Notes: generated from the letters alone by a model not told the origin. DNA of 64,000 bases from Coriobacteriia bacterium (GCA_009784945.1 WQXH01000001.1:115882-179881); one strand, 5' to 3'. Shown: positions 1-8,334, numbered from the stretch's first letter. Numbers and translations are program-made.

Positions 1-605
1 TCACAAAGCTCTGGCGTAGTTTGAGTAACAGTGCTCTTGGGGTTAAGAAGATCCTCTGGTCTATACTGGTGCCCCATATCGCATTCATCAGCGTAGGCGC
101 GCTGACTCTTGCAGCCTTGCACAGGGCAGTAGCCTTCGACCTGTCGCCCATTGAGAAATACTTGTGCCTCGGTATCATAAAACTGGGCAGTAGAGTCCAG
201 ATGTAACCATCCGTTTGCGTGCAACCTCGTAATGATTTCTTCGGTGTACTGCTCATGCACCTCTTTGCTCAAACCCAGGCTTGAGCCTTCGTAGATGTCA
301 AGAGAAATATTATAGGCTGCAAGACTTGCGCTTTGCTCGTCATGGTAGTGCAAAACGAAGTCATGCACACTTCCCTGGTAGGCTTCATTTTCTTTAAGCT
401 TGCGATATCCCTCATCTATTGAAGAGCCGTAACAGTCGGTTCCCGAAACAAAGAGTACCTTGTCTTTGCCTATGCGATTTCTTAAAAAGCGTGCATAGCA
501 ATCGGCAGGCACAAACACACCGCCAATATGGCCAAAATGCAGGCCTTTGTTTGCATAGGGCATGCCTGCGGTCACCAATGCGCGTTTAGGAAACTCGGGT
601 CTCAT
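1..605 (-). CDS. metG: Methionyl-tRNA synthetase, N-terminal part (cut by window edge)
   Basis: The minus strand is open from ATG at 605-603 to the window edge, giving 201 codons with no stop. The product is a class I aminoacyl-tRNA synthetase. It opens with ALVTAGMPYAN, followed by the HFGH form of the HIGH signature and then LFVSGTDCYGS, the arrangement seen in MetRS. Further on, the paired cysteines of YCPVQGC and YADEC look like the zinc-binding insert of MetRS. The enzyme charges tRNA-Met in the cytosol. The KMSKS loop and the anticodon-binding domain would lie outside the window. A GGAGGA sequence sits just upstream of the start. The gene diverges from tRNA-Leu. Confidence 0.85.
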   Translation of the reverse strand, partial: MRPEFPKRALVTAGMPYANKGLHFGHIGGVFVPADCYARFLRNRIGKDKVLFVSGTDCYGSSIDEGYRKLKENEAYQGSVHDFVLHYHDEQSASLAAYNISLDIYEGSSLGLSKEVHEQYTEEIITRLHANGWLHLDSTAQFYDTEAQVFLNGRQVEGYCPVQGCKSQRAYADECDMGHQYRPEDLLNPKSTVTQTTPELC

Positions 606-692
606 AGTAACTGTCCTCCTTCATCTTGATGATTATCGCATAAGCTCTGTCCATTGATATGTTACAATTTTTTGCTGCACATAGCTTTTCTT
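606..692. promoter_or_regulatory. Divergent intergenic region metG / tRNA-Leu
   Basis: These 87 bp separate the leftward metG from the rightward tRNA and must hold both promoters. A ribosome-binding sequence for metG is visible next to its start. I cannot fix a -35/-10 pair with confidence for either side. Confidence 0.4.
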
Positions 693-776
693 GCCCGGGT
701 GGTGGAATGGCAGACACGGAGGTCTCAAAAACCTTTGTCGCGAGACGTGTGGGTTCAAATCCCACCCCGGGCACCA
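693..776 (+). tRNA. tRNA-Leu (anticodon CAA)
   Basis: The 7-bp acceptor stem GCCCGGG pairs with CCCGGGC, followed by discriminator A and an encoded CCA (774-776). The anticodon stem GAGGT/ACCTT encloses a loop with CAA at 726-728. A long extra arm follows the anticodon stem, as in class II tRNAs such as Leu. The T arm carries GTTCAAATC. It reads UUG codons. Confidence 0.95.
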
Positions 777-877
777 AGCATGAACCCAAACACCTCTACA
801 CACTGGCCTATTGTGGGCACCAGGTTGTAGCTCTTGCTTCTTTGTAAGGGGTGTAAACCGATAGGGGAGTGGCCTCC

Positions 878-1498
878 ATGCACACCATCTTCGTAACTGG
901 TTCTATGGCGTCTGGAAAGCGCTCGGCCTGCCGCCATCTCGCCACCAAGGGTTTTACTCATATCGACTTGGACGAGGTAGCAAAGGAGTTCCTTGCGAGC
1001 GAGTCTGTCAAGCACCAATTGGCTTTATCGTATGGAAAGGGCATTTTTGACGATGAGGGAAATATCAACAGTTCCGAACTTGCTGCACGTGCCTTTACGA
1101 GCAAAGAGAGTACAGCTGCACTTAATGAAATCATGTGGCCATTGGTAGCTAATCGCCTTGCCAGTTTGTTGTCTTGCGAGGACGGTCTGGATGGTCGCTT
1201 TTCTGCTAAGCATGTGGTTGAGATTGCCATGCTTGCCGAGGCTCCTGGATTTTCCCAACTTGCTGACGCAGTCATCGGCATAAGTGCACGAGAAGACATA
1301 CGGATCAAACGAGCGTTGGCCAGGGGCATGCATCTGGAGGACATTCACAAAAGAATGGCTCTTCAGGCATCTGACAGCGAGCGTGCCGATTGTTGCGATG
1401 TGGTGATAGAAAACAATGGCAGTCTTGCCGATTTGCACGCGAGGCTCGATGAATGGTTTCATACGTATAACGTACAACTAGCGGAACATATGTTCTGA
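878..1498 (+). CDS. coaE: Dephospho-CoA kinase
   Basis: The 206-residue product matches dephospho-CoA kinase, which phosphorylates the 3'-OH of dephospho-CoA in the last step of coenzyme A synthesis. The P-loop near the N-terminus reads VTGSMASGKRS, slightly off the usual GxGxGKS form. It is followed by DLDEVAKEFL, the expected DxD region after the first strand, and a C-terminal VVIENNGSLADL stretch typical of the family. An ATG at 878 lies 8 nt after a GGGGAG ribosome-binding site. The in-frame GTG at 869 overlaps that site and is less likely as a start. uvrB follows after 13 bp, so the two are probably co-transcribed. Confidence 0.88.
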   Translation: MHTIFVTGSMASGKRSACRHLATKGFTHIDLDEVAKEFLASESVKHQLALSYGKGIFDDEGNINSSELAARAFTSKESTAALNEIMWPLVANRLASLLSCEDGLDGRFSAKHVVEIAMLAEAPGFSQLADAVIGISAREDIRIKRALARGMHLEDIHKRMALQASDSERADCCDVVIENNGSLADLHARLDEWFHTYNVQLAEHMF

Positions 1499-1511
1499 TA
1501 TACTGGTAACT

Positions 1512-3635
1512 ATGAAACAACCACTTAAGATAACTCATGAGCATCTGGCGGATAACAAATTTGTTGTACGCTCTCAGTTTGACTTGGCAGGCGACCAGCC
1601 TGAAGCCGTTGACGCACTAGCCAAAGGGCTTGCTCGTGGTCTTCGCTATCAAACCCTGCTTGGTGTAACTGGATCCGGTAAAACCTTTACTATGGCCAAA
1701 GCAATCGAAAGGGCTCAACGTCCGGCTTTAATCATGGCGCCTAACAAAACCCTGGCTGCTCAGTTAGCGGCCGAGCTCAAGGAGTTCTTTCCAGAAAATG
1801 CTGTTTCGTATTTTGTCTCCTACTACGATTATTACCAGCCCGAGGCCTACGTGCCTACCACAGACACCTTCATCGAAAAAGACGCTTCTATTAACGAGGA
1901 GGTAGAAAAGCTCAGGCATGCAGCCACCGCCGCACTGCTCTCTCGACGTGATGTTATCGTGGTTGCGAGTGTATCTTGCATCTATGGCATCGGCTCACCC
2001 GAAGACTACGCTGGCATGGCGGTGTTTTTAGATAAAAGCCAGTCAACGAGTCGCGATAAACTTATTTATCAGCTCATCGATATCCAGTATGACCGAAACG
2101 ACTACGAGCTTCTCAGGGGTACCTTTAGAGTGCGGGGAGACACCGTGGATGTGTTTCCACCTTATGGCGATCACCCACTGAGAGTTGAGTTCTTTGGAGA
2201 TGAAATTGAAAACATCTATGAGGTAGATGGAGTCAGTGGCGAGATTCTCAAAGCCTACAAAACCATACCGGTATGGCCCGCTTCTCACTATGTAACTGCC
2301 CGACCTAAAATCGAGAAGGCGCTGTGCACCATAGCTGACGAGAGGGATCTTCGAGTCGCAGACCTCAAGAGTTCTGGCAAGCTCCTTGAGGCACAGCGCC
2401 TTGAGCAACGCACCAACTACGACCTTGAGATGCTTGAGACGATGAGCTTTTGCTCTGGCATAGAAAACTACTCACGCCATTTGGACGGACGTGAAGCTGG
2501 AGTCCCTTCATTTACTCTCATAGACTACTTTCCCGATGATTTCTTTTGTATCATAGACGAGAGTCATGTAACCGTTCCGCAAATTGGTGGCATGTATGAG
2601 GGCGATCGCTCTCGAAAAACTACGTTGGTAGAGCACGGATTCAGGTTGCCGAGCGCCTTGGACAACCGCCCTTTGCGTTTTGACGAATTTGAGCAACGCG
2701 TCAAACAATTCGTGTATGTCAGCGCCACTCCGGGCGACTATGAGGAGCGTGTGCAAGAACAACTGGTAGAGCAGATCATCAGGCCCACAGGATTACTCGA
2801 CCCAGAAATCGAGGTACGACCAGCCAAAAACCAAATTGAAGATATAGTTGATGAGGCCAAAGAGCGTGTGGATAAAAATGAGCGCGTGCTCATCACCACC
2901 CTTACCAAGAAGATGGCAGAAGACCTCACCGACTACCTTCTTGACAGGCAGATCAACGCACGCTACATGCACTCTGATATTGGCACGCTCGAAAGAATCG
3001 AGATATTACGCGATCTTCGCAAGGGAAGCTTTGATGTCTTGGTGGGCATCAACCTCTTAAGAGAGGGTTTGGATTTGCCCGAGGTAACCCTGGTGGCTAT
3101 TCTTGATGCCGACAAAGAGGGTTTCTTGCGTAATCGTCGCTCGCTTATACAGACGATTGGCCGAGCTGCTCGCAATGTGTCTGGCAAGGTGCTTATGTAT
3201 GCAGACAAGTTGACAAAATCCATGGAGGTGGCCATCGATGAAACACAGCGGCGAAGACAACTGCAGATGGAGTTTAATACTGCACGTGGCATACAGCCTC
3301 AAACCGTACGTAAGGCCATAAGCGATATCATGGATTATATGGAGCTGGCAGTTGAGGCCACCGAAGAAACTACTGAGGCGGTTGCCAATGAACTGGCAGC
3401 ACTGGGCAAGAGTGAGGCTGCTCGTATTATCAGCTCTATGGAAGACGAAATGGCAGAAGCAGCCTCAAGCATGGACTTTGAACGTGCTGCTCGCTTGCGT
3501 GACCAGGCTGTCAAGCTCCGCGCGGCTCTTGAGGGCACCGATGAGTCAGCAGTTTTGGAAAAACTACGCGAGAGCGCACGCAAGGGCGGCACCTACGGCA
3601 CGAGAAAATCTCGCGCACGCTCTCGAAAGAAGTAA
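1512..3635 (+). CDS. uvrB: Excinuclease ABC subunit B
   Basis: The 707-residue protein is a full-length UvrB, the damage-verifying helicase-like subunit of nucleotide excision repair that works with UvrA and UvrC. Visible features are Walker A GVTGSGKT, the beta-hairpin region with YYDYYQPEAYVP, the DESH box followed by VTVPQIGGMYEGD, helicase motifs TLTKKMAEDLT and REGLDLPEV, and the motif VI region QTIGRAARN. A C-terminal UVR domain lies around residues 630-670 and contains ASSMDFERAARLRDQ. It runs about 30 residues beyond the E. coli protein, with a basic tail. No clear ribosome-binding site precedes the ATG, so coupling to coaE is possible. Confidence 0.97.
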   Translation: MKQPLKITHEHLADNKFVVRSQFDLAGDQPEAVDALAKGLARGLRYQTLLGVTGSGKTFTMAKAIERAQRPALIMAPNKTLAAQLAAELKEFFPENAVSYFVSYYDYYQPEAYVPTTDTFIEKDASINEEVEKLRHAATAALLSRRDVIVVASVSCIYGIGSPEDYAGMAVFLDKSQSTSRDKLIYQLIDIQYDRNDYELLRGTFRVRGDTVDVFPPYGDHPLRVEFFGDEIENIYEVDGVSGEILKAYKTIPVWPASHYVTARPKIEKALCTIADERDLRVADLKSSGKLLEAQRLEQRTNYDLEMLETMSFCSGIENYSRHLDGREAGVPSFTLIDYFPDDFFCIIDESHVTVPQIGGMYEGDRSRKTTLVEHGFRLPSALDNRPLRFDEFEQRVKQFVYVSATPGDYEERVQEQLVEQIIRPTGLLDPEIEVRPAKNQIEDIVDEAKERVDKNERVLITTLTKKMAEDLTDYLLDRQINARYMHSDIGTLERIEILRDLRKGSFDVLVGINLLREGLDLPEVTLVAILDADKEGFLRNRRSLIQTIGRAARNVSGKVLMYADKLTKSMEVAIDETQRRRQLQMEFNTARGIQPQTVRKAISDIMDYMELAVEATEETTEAVANELAALGKSEAARIISSMEDEMAEAASSMDFERAARLRDQAVKLRAALEGTDESAVLEKLRESARKGGTYGTRKSRARSRKK

Positions 3636-3664
3636 GCTGTTCTCAAGTTGTCCTCAGTGGTGTA

Positions 3665-5788
3665 TCAGTATGATATCACCGTGGTTCCAGAAGGTATATT
3701 GTCGTAAATCCATTTGGCATTTTGTAAGTCGAGTCGCACACAGCCTGCTGAGGCAGGCACTCCCATTCTTCCATCCTTTACCACAAAGGTGCCTTGGTAG
3801 TACGAAACAGAGTGAAACAGATAGTCACCATAGAACTGTGTCCACCAATAGCACGAAAAGCCGTTGCCAAAAACGTACCCTCTGCTGCCAACCGAAAAGG
3901 TGCCCTTGACCGTGGGTGTTTGAGGGAGTCCCGGCGAGCACACCCAAAAGTACTGATTGACCCAGCCAAGGCTGGTTTTACGGTACACCCCAACCAGACA
4001 GTTGCCACTGTCGATGGCAAGAAGCCAATTGGTGGGGCTAAAACGTCCAGCCACTCTGGAATTCATCATAAACTGCGCATGCGTCAGGGGAGGGGCTTCC
4101 CAATATGCACCGCTTGTTTGCCCAGGAGCTGGAGACCCTTTAATCACGAGAACCACCTGAAAGGCCTCCATAGCGCTGTTGAGGGTTGTGGTGCCCGAGT
4201 TAGAGCCGTTTCGCGCCCAGCCCAGCCAACCCCAGTTAGCCGAGTGTGCTCGATAGTACACATCAAAATACTGGGCCATCTGCCCAGTTAATCGTATCCT
4301 GATAGCCTCAACCCGCTTGCCCCCATTGGCTATGCCCGACTCGGTACCATTGCTCACCCAGCCCTGCCAGCCTTGACCTTGGACATATGAATTGTACTGA
4401 ATTCCACCGCTGACATTTGAGCTTACATTGAGTTTATAAGCTTGCAGCTGCCTTGACTGTTTGGTGGTTCCCACTGTTGCGCGAGCAGACACAGTTGATA
4501 GCCAGCCTCTGCCAGCTACGTGAGCCTGAGCACTGAGGGAGGCATCAAGAGAGGGTGGTCCAGCGCTTAAGAATGGCGTGTTATCTCCATGGGGTATGAG
4601 CCTTACCTGTATGGCCTCCACTCTGCATGAAAAGCCTACGGTTCCAGCCATGGAACCATCTTGGCCAGAAGTCCAGCCCAGCCAGCCAACGCCCGCTGAG
4701 TGAACACGATAAAACACTTCATAATGGCTGGCGAGTTGGCCAGTGAGCCGGATTTGAATGGCTTCAACGCGCAAGGAGCGTCCGGTAGTGCCTGCATCTG
4801 CTCCATCCTTTACCCAGGGTTGCCAGCCGATTCCCTGTACGTGTGTACGGTATTCGATAGACCCAGAATGCTCAGGACTGGCGATTCTCAGGCGCAGTGC
4901 TTCCATACGCAGTGCACGTCCGGTAGTGCCTGCGGTATCTCCACCCGCTCTCCATCCTTGCCAGCCAATTTTTTGGACATGGGCATGAGCCTCAAGCGTC
5001 ATAGGGCGCTTGACAAAGGCATTGGTCTCCACTGTTGCGCTGCCAAGAGGTACAAGTTTGATTTCCAAAGCTTCAATCCTGTGGCCATAACCTGAGGTTC
5101 CCGCATGTCCTCCATTTGCTGTCCAGCCAAGCCATCCAAACTGTGCCGAGTGCACCCGATATTGCACGTCAAATGCCTGTGCAAGCTCACCGGTAAGCCT
5201 CACGTTGAGTATGTCAAATCTGAGCGCCTTGCCTGTAGTGCCAGATAAGGCACCATCCTTGACCCAGTTTTGCCAGCCAGCACCTTGTACATGAGTTCGA
5301 TACTCTATCGAACCTGTCACATTGCTATTTGCCAATCGGATATTGATTGCTTCTGCTCGCAGTGCACGTCCGGTAGTGCCAGCCTGTTTGCCACCTTTAA
5401 CCCAGTTTTGCCAGCCAATGCTCTGAACATGAGTCCGGTACTCCAGAGCTGCTGTGGGCGGTTTGGCGCTCTGCACTGCCAGTTCGTCATCAGCCTGCAT
5501 AAGGTCTATGCTGTACCCTTCATTGGCAGTTTCTTCAAGTTGTCCAGCAGGCTCAGCCTCCTTAGGCTTGGTAACCACCGCCTCACCAGAGACCTCTCGC
5601 TTCAATTCATTTGGCTCAACGGCTTCGAGCGCTTCTTCTTGACCCTCTTCTTCTTGAGGCTGGATGGCGTCATCTAAAGAAAGCTCGTCTGCCCACGCAG
5701 TCTCAAACTCTACCAGAGGCAGTAGGGTAGCGCATAAAACGACTGATAACAGTGCTTTTGATATCTTTTTCATCATATCTTTTCTCAT
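3665..5788 (-). CDS. Secreted L,D-transpeptidase (YkuD) with nine ChW repeats
   Basis: The 707-residue precursor has a signal peptide (basic MRKDMMKK, hydrophobic core, cleavage near AWA-DE at about residue 33), then an acidic linker to about residue 110. Nine ChW (clostridial hydrophobic, conserved Trp) repeats occupy roughly residues 113-545. They carry the GW-x-W, AGTTG and EAIxIRL signatures and form three triplets of alternating subtypes. The C-terminal domain from about 580 is a YkuD L,D-transpeptidase with the catalytic-Cys motif ASAGCVRL near residue 683. Such enzymes form 3-3 peptidoglycan cross-links or attach proteins to the wall. An AGGAG site lies 7 nt before the ATG. The gene converges on uvrB with only 29 bp between the stop codons. 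Confidence 0.88.
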   Translation of the reverse strand: MRKDMMKKISKALLSVVLCATLLPLVEFETAWADELSLDDAIQPQEEEGQEEALEAVEPNELKREVSGEAVVTKPKEAEPAGQLEETANEGYSIDLMQADDELAVQSAKPPTAALEYRTHVQSIGWQNWVKGGKQAGTTGRALRAEAINIRLANSNVTGSIEYRTHVQGAGWQNWVKDGALSGTTGKALRFDILNVRLTGELAQAFDVQYRVHSAQFGWLGWTANGGHAGTSGYGHRIEALEIKLVPLGSATVETNAFVKRPMTLEAHAHVQKIGWQGWRAGGDTAGTTGRALRMEALRLRIASPEHSGSIEYRTHVQGIGWQPWVKDGADAGTTGRSLRVEAIQIRLTGQLASHYEVFYRVHSAGVGWLGWTSGQDGSMAGTVGFSCRVEAIQVRLIPHGDNTPFLSAGPPSLDASLSAQAHVAGRGWLSTVSARATVGTTKQSRQLQAYKLNVSSNVSGGIQYNSYVQGQGWQGWVSNGTESGIANGGKRVEAIRIRLTGQMAQYFDVYYRAHSANWGWLGWARNGSNSGTTTLNSAMEAFQVVLVIKGSPAPGQTSGAYWEAPPLTHAQFMMNSRVAGRFSPTNWLLAIDSGNCLVGVYRKTSLGWVNQYFWVCSPGLPQTPTVKGTFSVGSRGYVFGNGFSCYWWTQFYGDYLFHSVSYYQGTFVVKDGRMGVPASAGCVRLDLQNAKWIYDNIPSGTTVISY

Positions 5789-5994
5789 GCCAATTCTCCT
5801 TTTGGCTCATTGTGCAATCTTGCCCTTAATGATGCTCCTCTCATAATAATACAAAACTATTGAAAAAAAGACTTGTGGCAGACCGTGGGTGGCGTATGCA
5901 CATCCTTTTGTTGCACAAATAATATAGAGCAAATCGCTACAATATACCAAGCGCAATGATGGCCACCAGTAATCAGAAAGTGTGCAGGAGAACC

Positions 5995-6483
5995 ATGAGC
6001 AGGCGAGACAAAACTAATTACTACCTTGATATAGCCGAGCAGGTTTCAAACCGCGGTACTTGCATCAGGAGGCATTTTGGTGCAGTCATCGTTAAAGATG
6101 ATGAAGTTATTTCTACTGGCTATGTGGGTGCGCCCAGAGGGCGACAGAACTGCTCGGATATTGAGTCGTGTTATCGCGAAGAGCGTAAAGTGCCTCGTGG
6201 CGAGCGTTATGAGCTTTGTCGTAGCGTTCATGCAGAGGCAAACGCCATAATCAGTGCAGCAAGAAAAGACATGATAGGCAGCTCACTTTACCTGGTAGGC
6301 ATAGACATGAGCACCAATGAATACGTAGATAGAGCCAACTGTTGCGCCATGTGCAAGAGATTAGCGCTCAACGCAGGCATTGAAACAGTATACGTTCGCG
6401 ACACCAGGAGTGATTTTCGAGTCATCGAGGTAGCAAGCTGGATAGCTAACGACGATTCGCTCTCAGACGAGCTTGGGTATTAG
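5995..6483 (+). CDS. dCMP deaminase / CMP-dCMP deaminase family zinc enzyme
   Basis: The 162-residue protein is a zinc-dependent cytidine/deoxycytidylate deaminase. The zinc site is visible as SVHAEANAI (His and catalytic Glu) and NCCAMCKR (the two Cys ligands). An extra Cys-rich segment, NCSDIESCYREE, is like that of dCMP deaminases of the ComEB type. dCMP deaminase supplies dUMP for thymidylate synthesis. The start at 5995 is chosen because AGGAG lies 7 nt upstream. An in-frame ATG at 5956 would add 13 residues without a ribosome-binding site. The last codons and the stop lie in an exact 21-bp tandem duplication. It is the last host gene before the prophage. Confidence 0.85.
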   Translation: MSRRDKTNYYLDIAEQVSNRGTCIRRHFGAVIVKDDEVISTGYVGAPRGRQNCSDIESCYREERKVPRGERYELCRSVHAEANAIISAARKDMIGSSLYLVGIDMSTNEYVDRANCCAMCKRLALNAGIETVYVRDTRSDFRVIEVASWIANDDSLSDELGY

Positions 6484-6505
6484 ACAGACGAGCTTGGGTA
6501 TTAGA
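6464..6505 (+). repeat. Exact 21-bp tandem duplication over the dCMP deaminase stop codon
   Basis: The 21-bp unit at 6464-6484 is repeated without change at 6485-6505. Each copy contains the sequence for the last residues DELGY and a TAG stop, so the duplication leaves the reading frame unaffected and gives a second, unused stop. It ends 40 bp before the left dif-like site. Confidence 0.9.
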
Positions 6506-6544
6506 AAGCTCCGGAGAAGCAGAACTCACGTTTGCTGCAACATT

Positions 6545-6572
6545 ACTCTACATAACAATTATTATCAGAATT
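6545..6572 (-). other. Left prophage end: dif-like XerC/XerD site (putative attL)
   Basis: The plus strand reads as an 11-bp arm ACTCTACATAA, a 6-bp centre CAATTA and an 11-bp arm TTATCAGAATT. On the minus strand the arms end in GATAA (XerC-type) and begin with TTATGT (XerD-type), which is the dif layout. The first arm differs at only two positions from the mycobacterial XerD arm as I remember it (ACTTGACATAA). The stretch 6553-6571 is identical to 44958-44976 at the other end of the prophage. Confidence 0.72.
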
Positions 6573-7314
6573 ACCCATAGCATATCATGAGCATTAAAAG
6601 CGGTATTCATCAATTCGCATACTACCCGTTTTAATATGCAGCGTGTTTTCTTGGTTAAACCAGTTGACACTACTTGACGATGCCCAAGTAAATTTTCCAT
6701 TCAAATCGAAAATTTACCAGAACAAAAATACTACCACAAAACCACTCGTATCGCTCACCACACATTGAGCGAAAACAACATGTCATACTGCGCAAATTAA
6801 TTTGACACAACTATATAGTTAACGTATGTGTAACGTGAAAAAAAGCACTAAAAACAGCTATTATCTTATGAAACCCCTGGTAAACCCCTATGTAACGTTG
6901 TAACACTGTAACACATATAGGGTAGTAAATGATAATTAATAACACAATAAGTAGTGGAATTTGAGGAAAAACCACCTAAAAAGGCAAATAAAAAGAGTGA
7001 AGGACTTCGCGTTACGCGTTACAAACCCCAAAAACAGCCATCTACCAGCACTTTAGCCGTAACACAGCCTGTAACGTGACTACTTTTAACCTTCACTCCA
7101 CGCACAAACCTGTAACGTAAGAGCCGTTTTTCATGTAACAGCTAATAACATATCTACATAATTTGTAACACAAACAAGCTCAAAATATAACTGCTAACGT
7201 AACAAACAATTACAACGCGTCCACCATCTGACAACCCCTTAAAAGACATAAAAGCAACACCCAATACGGTTGATAACGTCCTGCGTTGGAGGTTGCAAAA
7301 AGGAAGGAATCACC
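6573..7314 (+). promoter_or_regulatory. Left control region of the prophage with GTAAC elements
   Basis: These 740 AT-rich bp hold no convincing gene. They contain twelve GTAAC-core elements between 6829 and 7203. Eight are TGTAAC (at 6829, 6891, 6899, 6907, 7070, 7111, 7134 and 7164), two are CGTAAC (7058, 7198) and two are inverted (7011, 7018). A copy of the 20-bp palindrome lies at 6693-6712. TTGACA boxes occur at 6664 and 6802, the latter with TATGTG 17 bp downstream. The region could be a replication origin with iterons, a cluster of regulator sites, or both. Confidence 0.55.
6693..6712. promoter_or_regulatory. 20-bp palindrome, copy 1 (putative operator)
   Basis: TTTTCCATTCAAATCGAAAA matches the self-complementary consensus TTTTCGATTCGAATCGAAAA at 18 of 20 positions. 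It lies 23 bp after a TTGACA box at 6664, a position typical of an operator over or just past a promoter. Confidence 0.6.
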
Positions 7315-7671
7315 ATGCACACAGTAATAGGCAATTCGCAAGTCCTAGCAATCAAGTCAGCCAGCCACCAGCACGCACTCCTAAAAGAGCACGAAGCCAA
7401 ACAAATAAAAAGAAAGCTACCACTCAAAAACGGGCAAAAGGTATTAAACCTCATGCACCCGGAAGACCGAAAGCTACAAGCAAGCACACCACTACCGGTA
7501 TCAGCCTTCGTAGTCAGTGATTGGGCAATCAGCGTACACCCATACGCTAAAAACAACCAAATAATCAAGCTACCAAAACCACGCCGCATGACACCAAAGC
7601 AAATGCTAGAAGCAGCACAAGCTGCCGGGCATACAAGGCAAGCGCAAGTAGTAGCGGCTGTAGCAAGATAA
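7315..7671 (+). CDS. Small basic early protein, unknown
   Basis: The 118-residue product is rich in Lys, Arg, His and Gln and is strongly basic, which would suit a nucleic-acid-binding role, but I recognise no domain. The N-terminal half contains KEHEAKQIKRKLPLKNG, and the C-terminal third contains KPRRMTPKQMLEAAQAAG, a possible short helix-turn segment. ATG 7315 follows an AAGGAAGGA ribosome-binding site. It is the first gene after the GTAAC control region and so is an early regulator candidate. A G/C-rich hairpin follows it. Confidence 0.6.
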   Translation: MHTVIGNSQVLAIKSASHQHALLKEHEAKQIKRKLPLKNGQKVLNLMHPEDRKLQASTPLPVSAFVVSDWAISVHPYAKNNQIIKLPKPRRMTPKQMLEAAQAAGHTRQAQVVAAVAR

Positions 7672-7680
7672 CCAACTCCC

Positions 7681-7725
7681 AGCAAGCCCTCCCCTCTTTC
7701 TCCAATCGGAGGGGAGCGCTTTGCT
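7681..7725 (+). terminator. Hairpin after the first early gene (possible attenuator)
   Basis: CCCCTC at 7691-7696 pairs with GAGGGG at 7709-7714, and the flanks AGCAAG and CTTTGCT extend the pairing imperfectly. An inner CTCC/GGAG stem competes with it. There is no clear T-run, so it may be a weak terminator or an RNA structure rather than a true terminator. Confidence 0.35.
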
Positions 7726-7738
7726 ATACCCAAAAACA

Positions 7739-7758
7739 TTTTCTATTCGAATCGAAAA
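7739..7758. promoter_or_regulatory. 20-bp palindrome, copy 2 (putative operator)
   Basis: TTTTCTATTCGAATCGAAAA differs from the perfect palindrome at one position. It lies 44 bp before the start of the next gene (7802), just after the hairpin. Confidence 0.65.
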
Positions 7759-7801
7759 CTTCGATTTAAAACACACACTCAAAACAAGGAGGGATCCCAC
7801 C

Positions 7802-8020
7802 ATGGCGCAAATACTAATGCCGCTAAGCTCATACGAACCGTGGAGCGGCGCAAGTGAAACATACAAAACCATAGAAGAAGCTAGCAAGCTAGATGAGTTA
7901 GATGAGCTGATAGAAAAGTTGTACCCAAACGGTATTGATGAGACAACGCTAAATGACTTTTTGTGGTTCGATGCTGATTTCATCTTTAAGAGTCTTAAGA
8001 TTGAAACGGGGCCAACATGA
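7802..8020 (+). CDS. Small acidic early protein, unknown
   Basis: This 72-residue acidic protein (MAQILMPLSS...) has an AAGGAGG ribosome-binding site 9 nt before the ATG. No family is recognised. The gene overlaps the next by ATGA, so the two are translationally coupled. The palindrome copy 2 lies in its upstream region. Confidence 0.6.
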   Translation: MAQILMPLSSYEPWSGASETYKTIEEASKLDELDELIEKLYPNGIDETTLNDFLWFDADFIFKSLKIETGPT

Positions 8021-8274
8021 TAGTTGATGGAAGAAAGATACTTGACTTAATAAAAAAAGACCCTGATAGCCCGTACCTAGCTGATGACATTGCAACAGGC
8101 ATAGAGCTTGGTTCTTTTGACATCGCAAGCTGCGAAACCTGTCGATACAAAAACAGGCTATGGGCTGGTGGTTATCAGTGTAAAATCACAGGACAATTCA
8201 TAACAAGAATTAAATATTGCGGGATGTACGAGTTAGCGCTGACAGACTTGTCAAAGTACAAGCGTCTGGATTAG
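8017..8274 (+). CDS. Small Cys-rich protein of CETC/IKYCG type
   Basis: The 85-residue protein has four cysteines arranged as CETCRY, YQCKITG and IKYCGMYE, a likely small zinc site. The same pattern recurs in the protein at 10331-10591 (CETCKR ... IKYCGLWE), so the two look like paralogues. Such small proteins are common in early operons of phages of Gram-positive hosts, and no function is known to me. The start overlaps the stop of the gene before. Confidence 0.65.
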   Translation: MIVDGRKILDLIKKDPDSPYLADDIATGIELGSFDIASCETCRYKNRLWAGGYQCKITGQFITRIKYCGMYELALTDLSKYKRLD

Positions 8275-8297
8275 CAGCTTCACCCTGCCAAGAATTA

Positions 8298-8317
8298 TTT
8301 TCTATTCGAATCGAAAA
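8298..8317. promoter_or_regulatory. 20-bp palindrome, copy 3 (putative operator)
   Basis: This copy is identical to copy 2 at 7739. It lies 17 bp before the start codon of the broken YraN-like gene and immediately before its ribosome-binding site. Confidence 0.65.
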
Positions 8318-8334
8318 ACAAGGAAGGAATCATA

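Noticed and set aside
693..776. tRNA-Leu as phage attachment site
   Set aside because: No copy of its 3' end occurs at the other prophage end. The shared repeat is at 6553 and 44958.
659..847. Small coding frame over the tRNA-Leu
   Set aside because: It is explained fully by the tRNA. The frame has no ribosome-binding site and no sensible product.
3794..4291. Plus-strand frames opposite the ChW repeats
   Set aside because: These are mirror frames of a repetitive real gene with a signal peptide and YkuD domain on the other strand.
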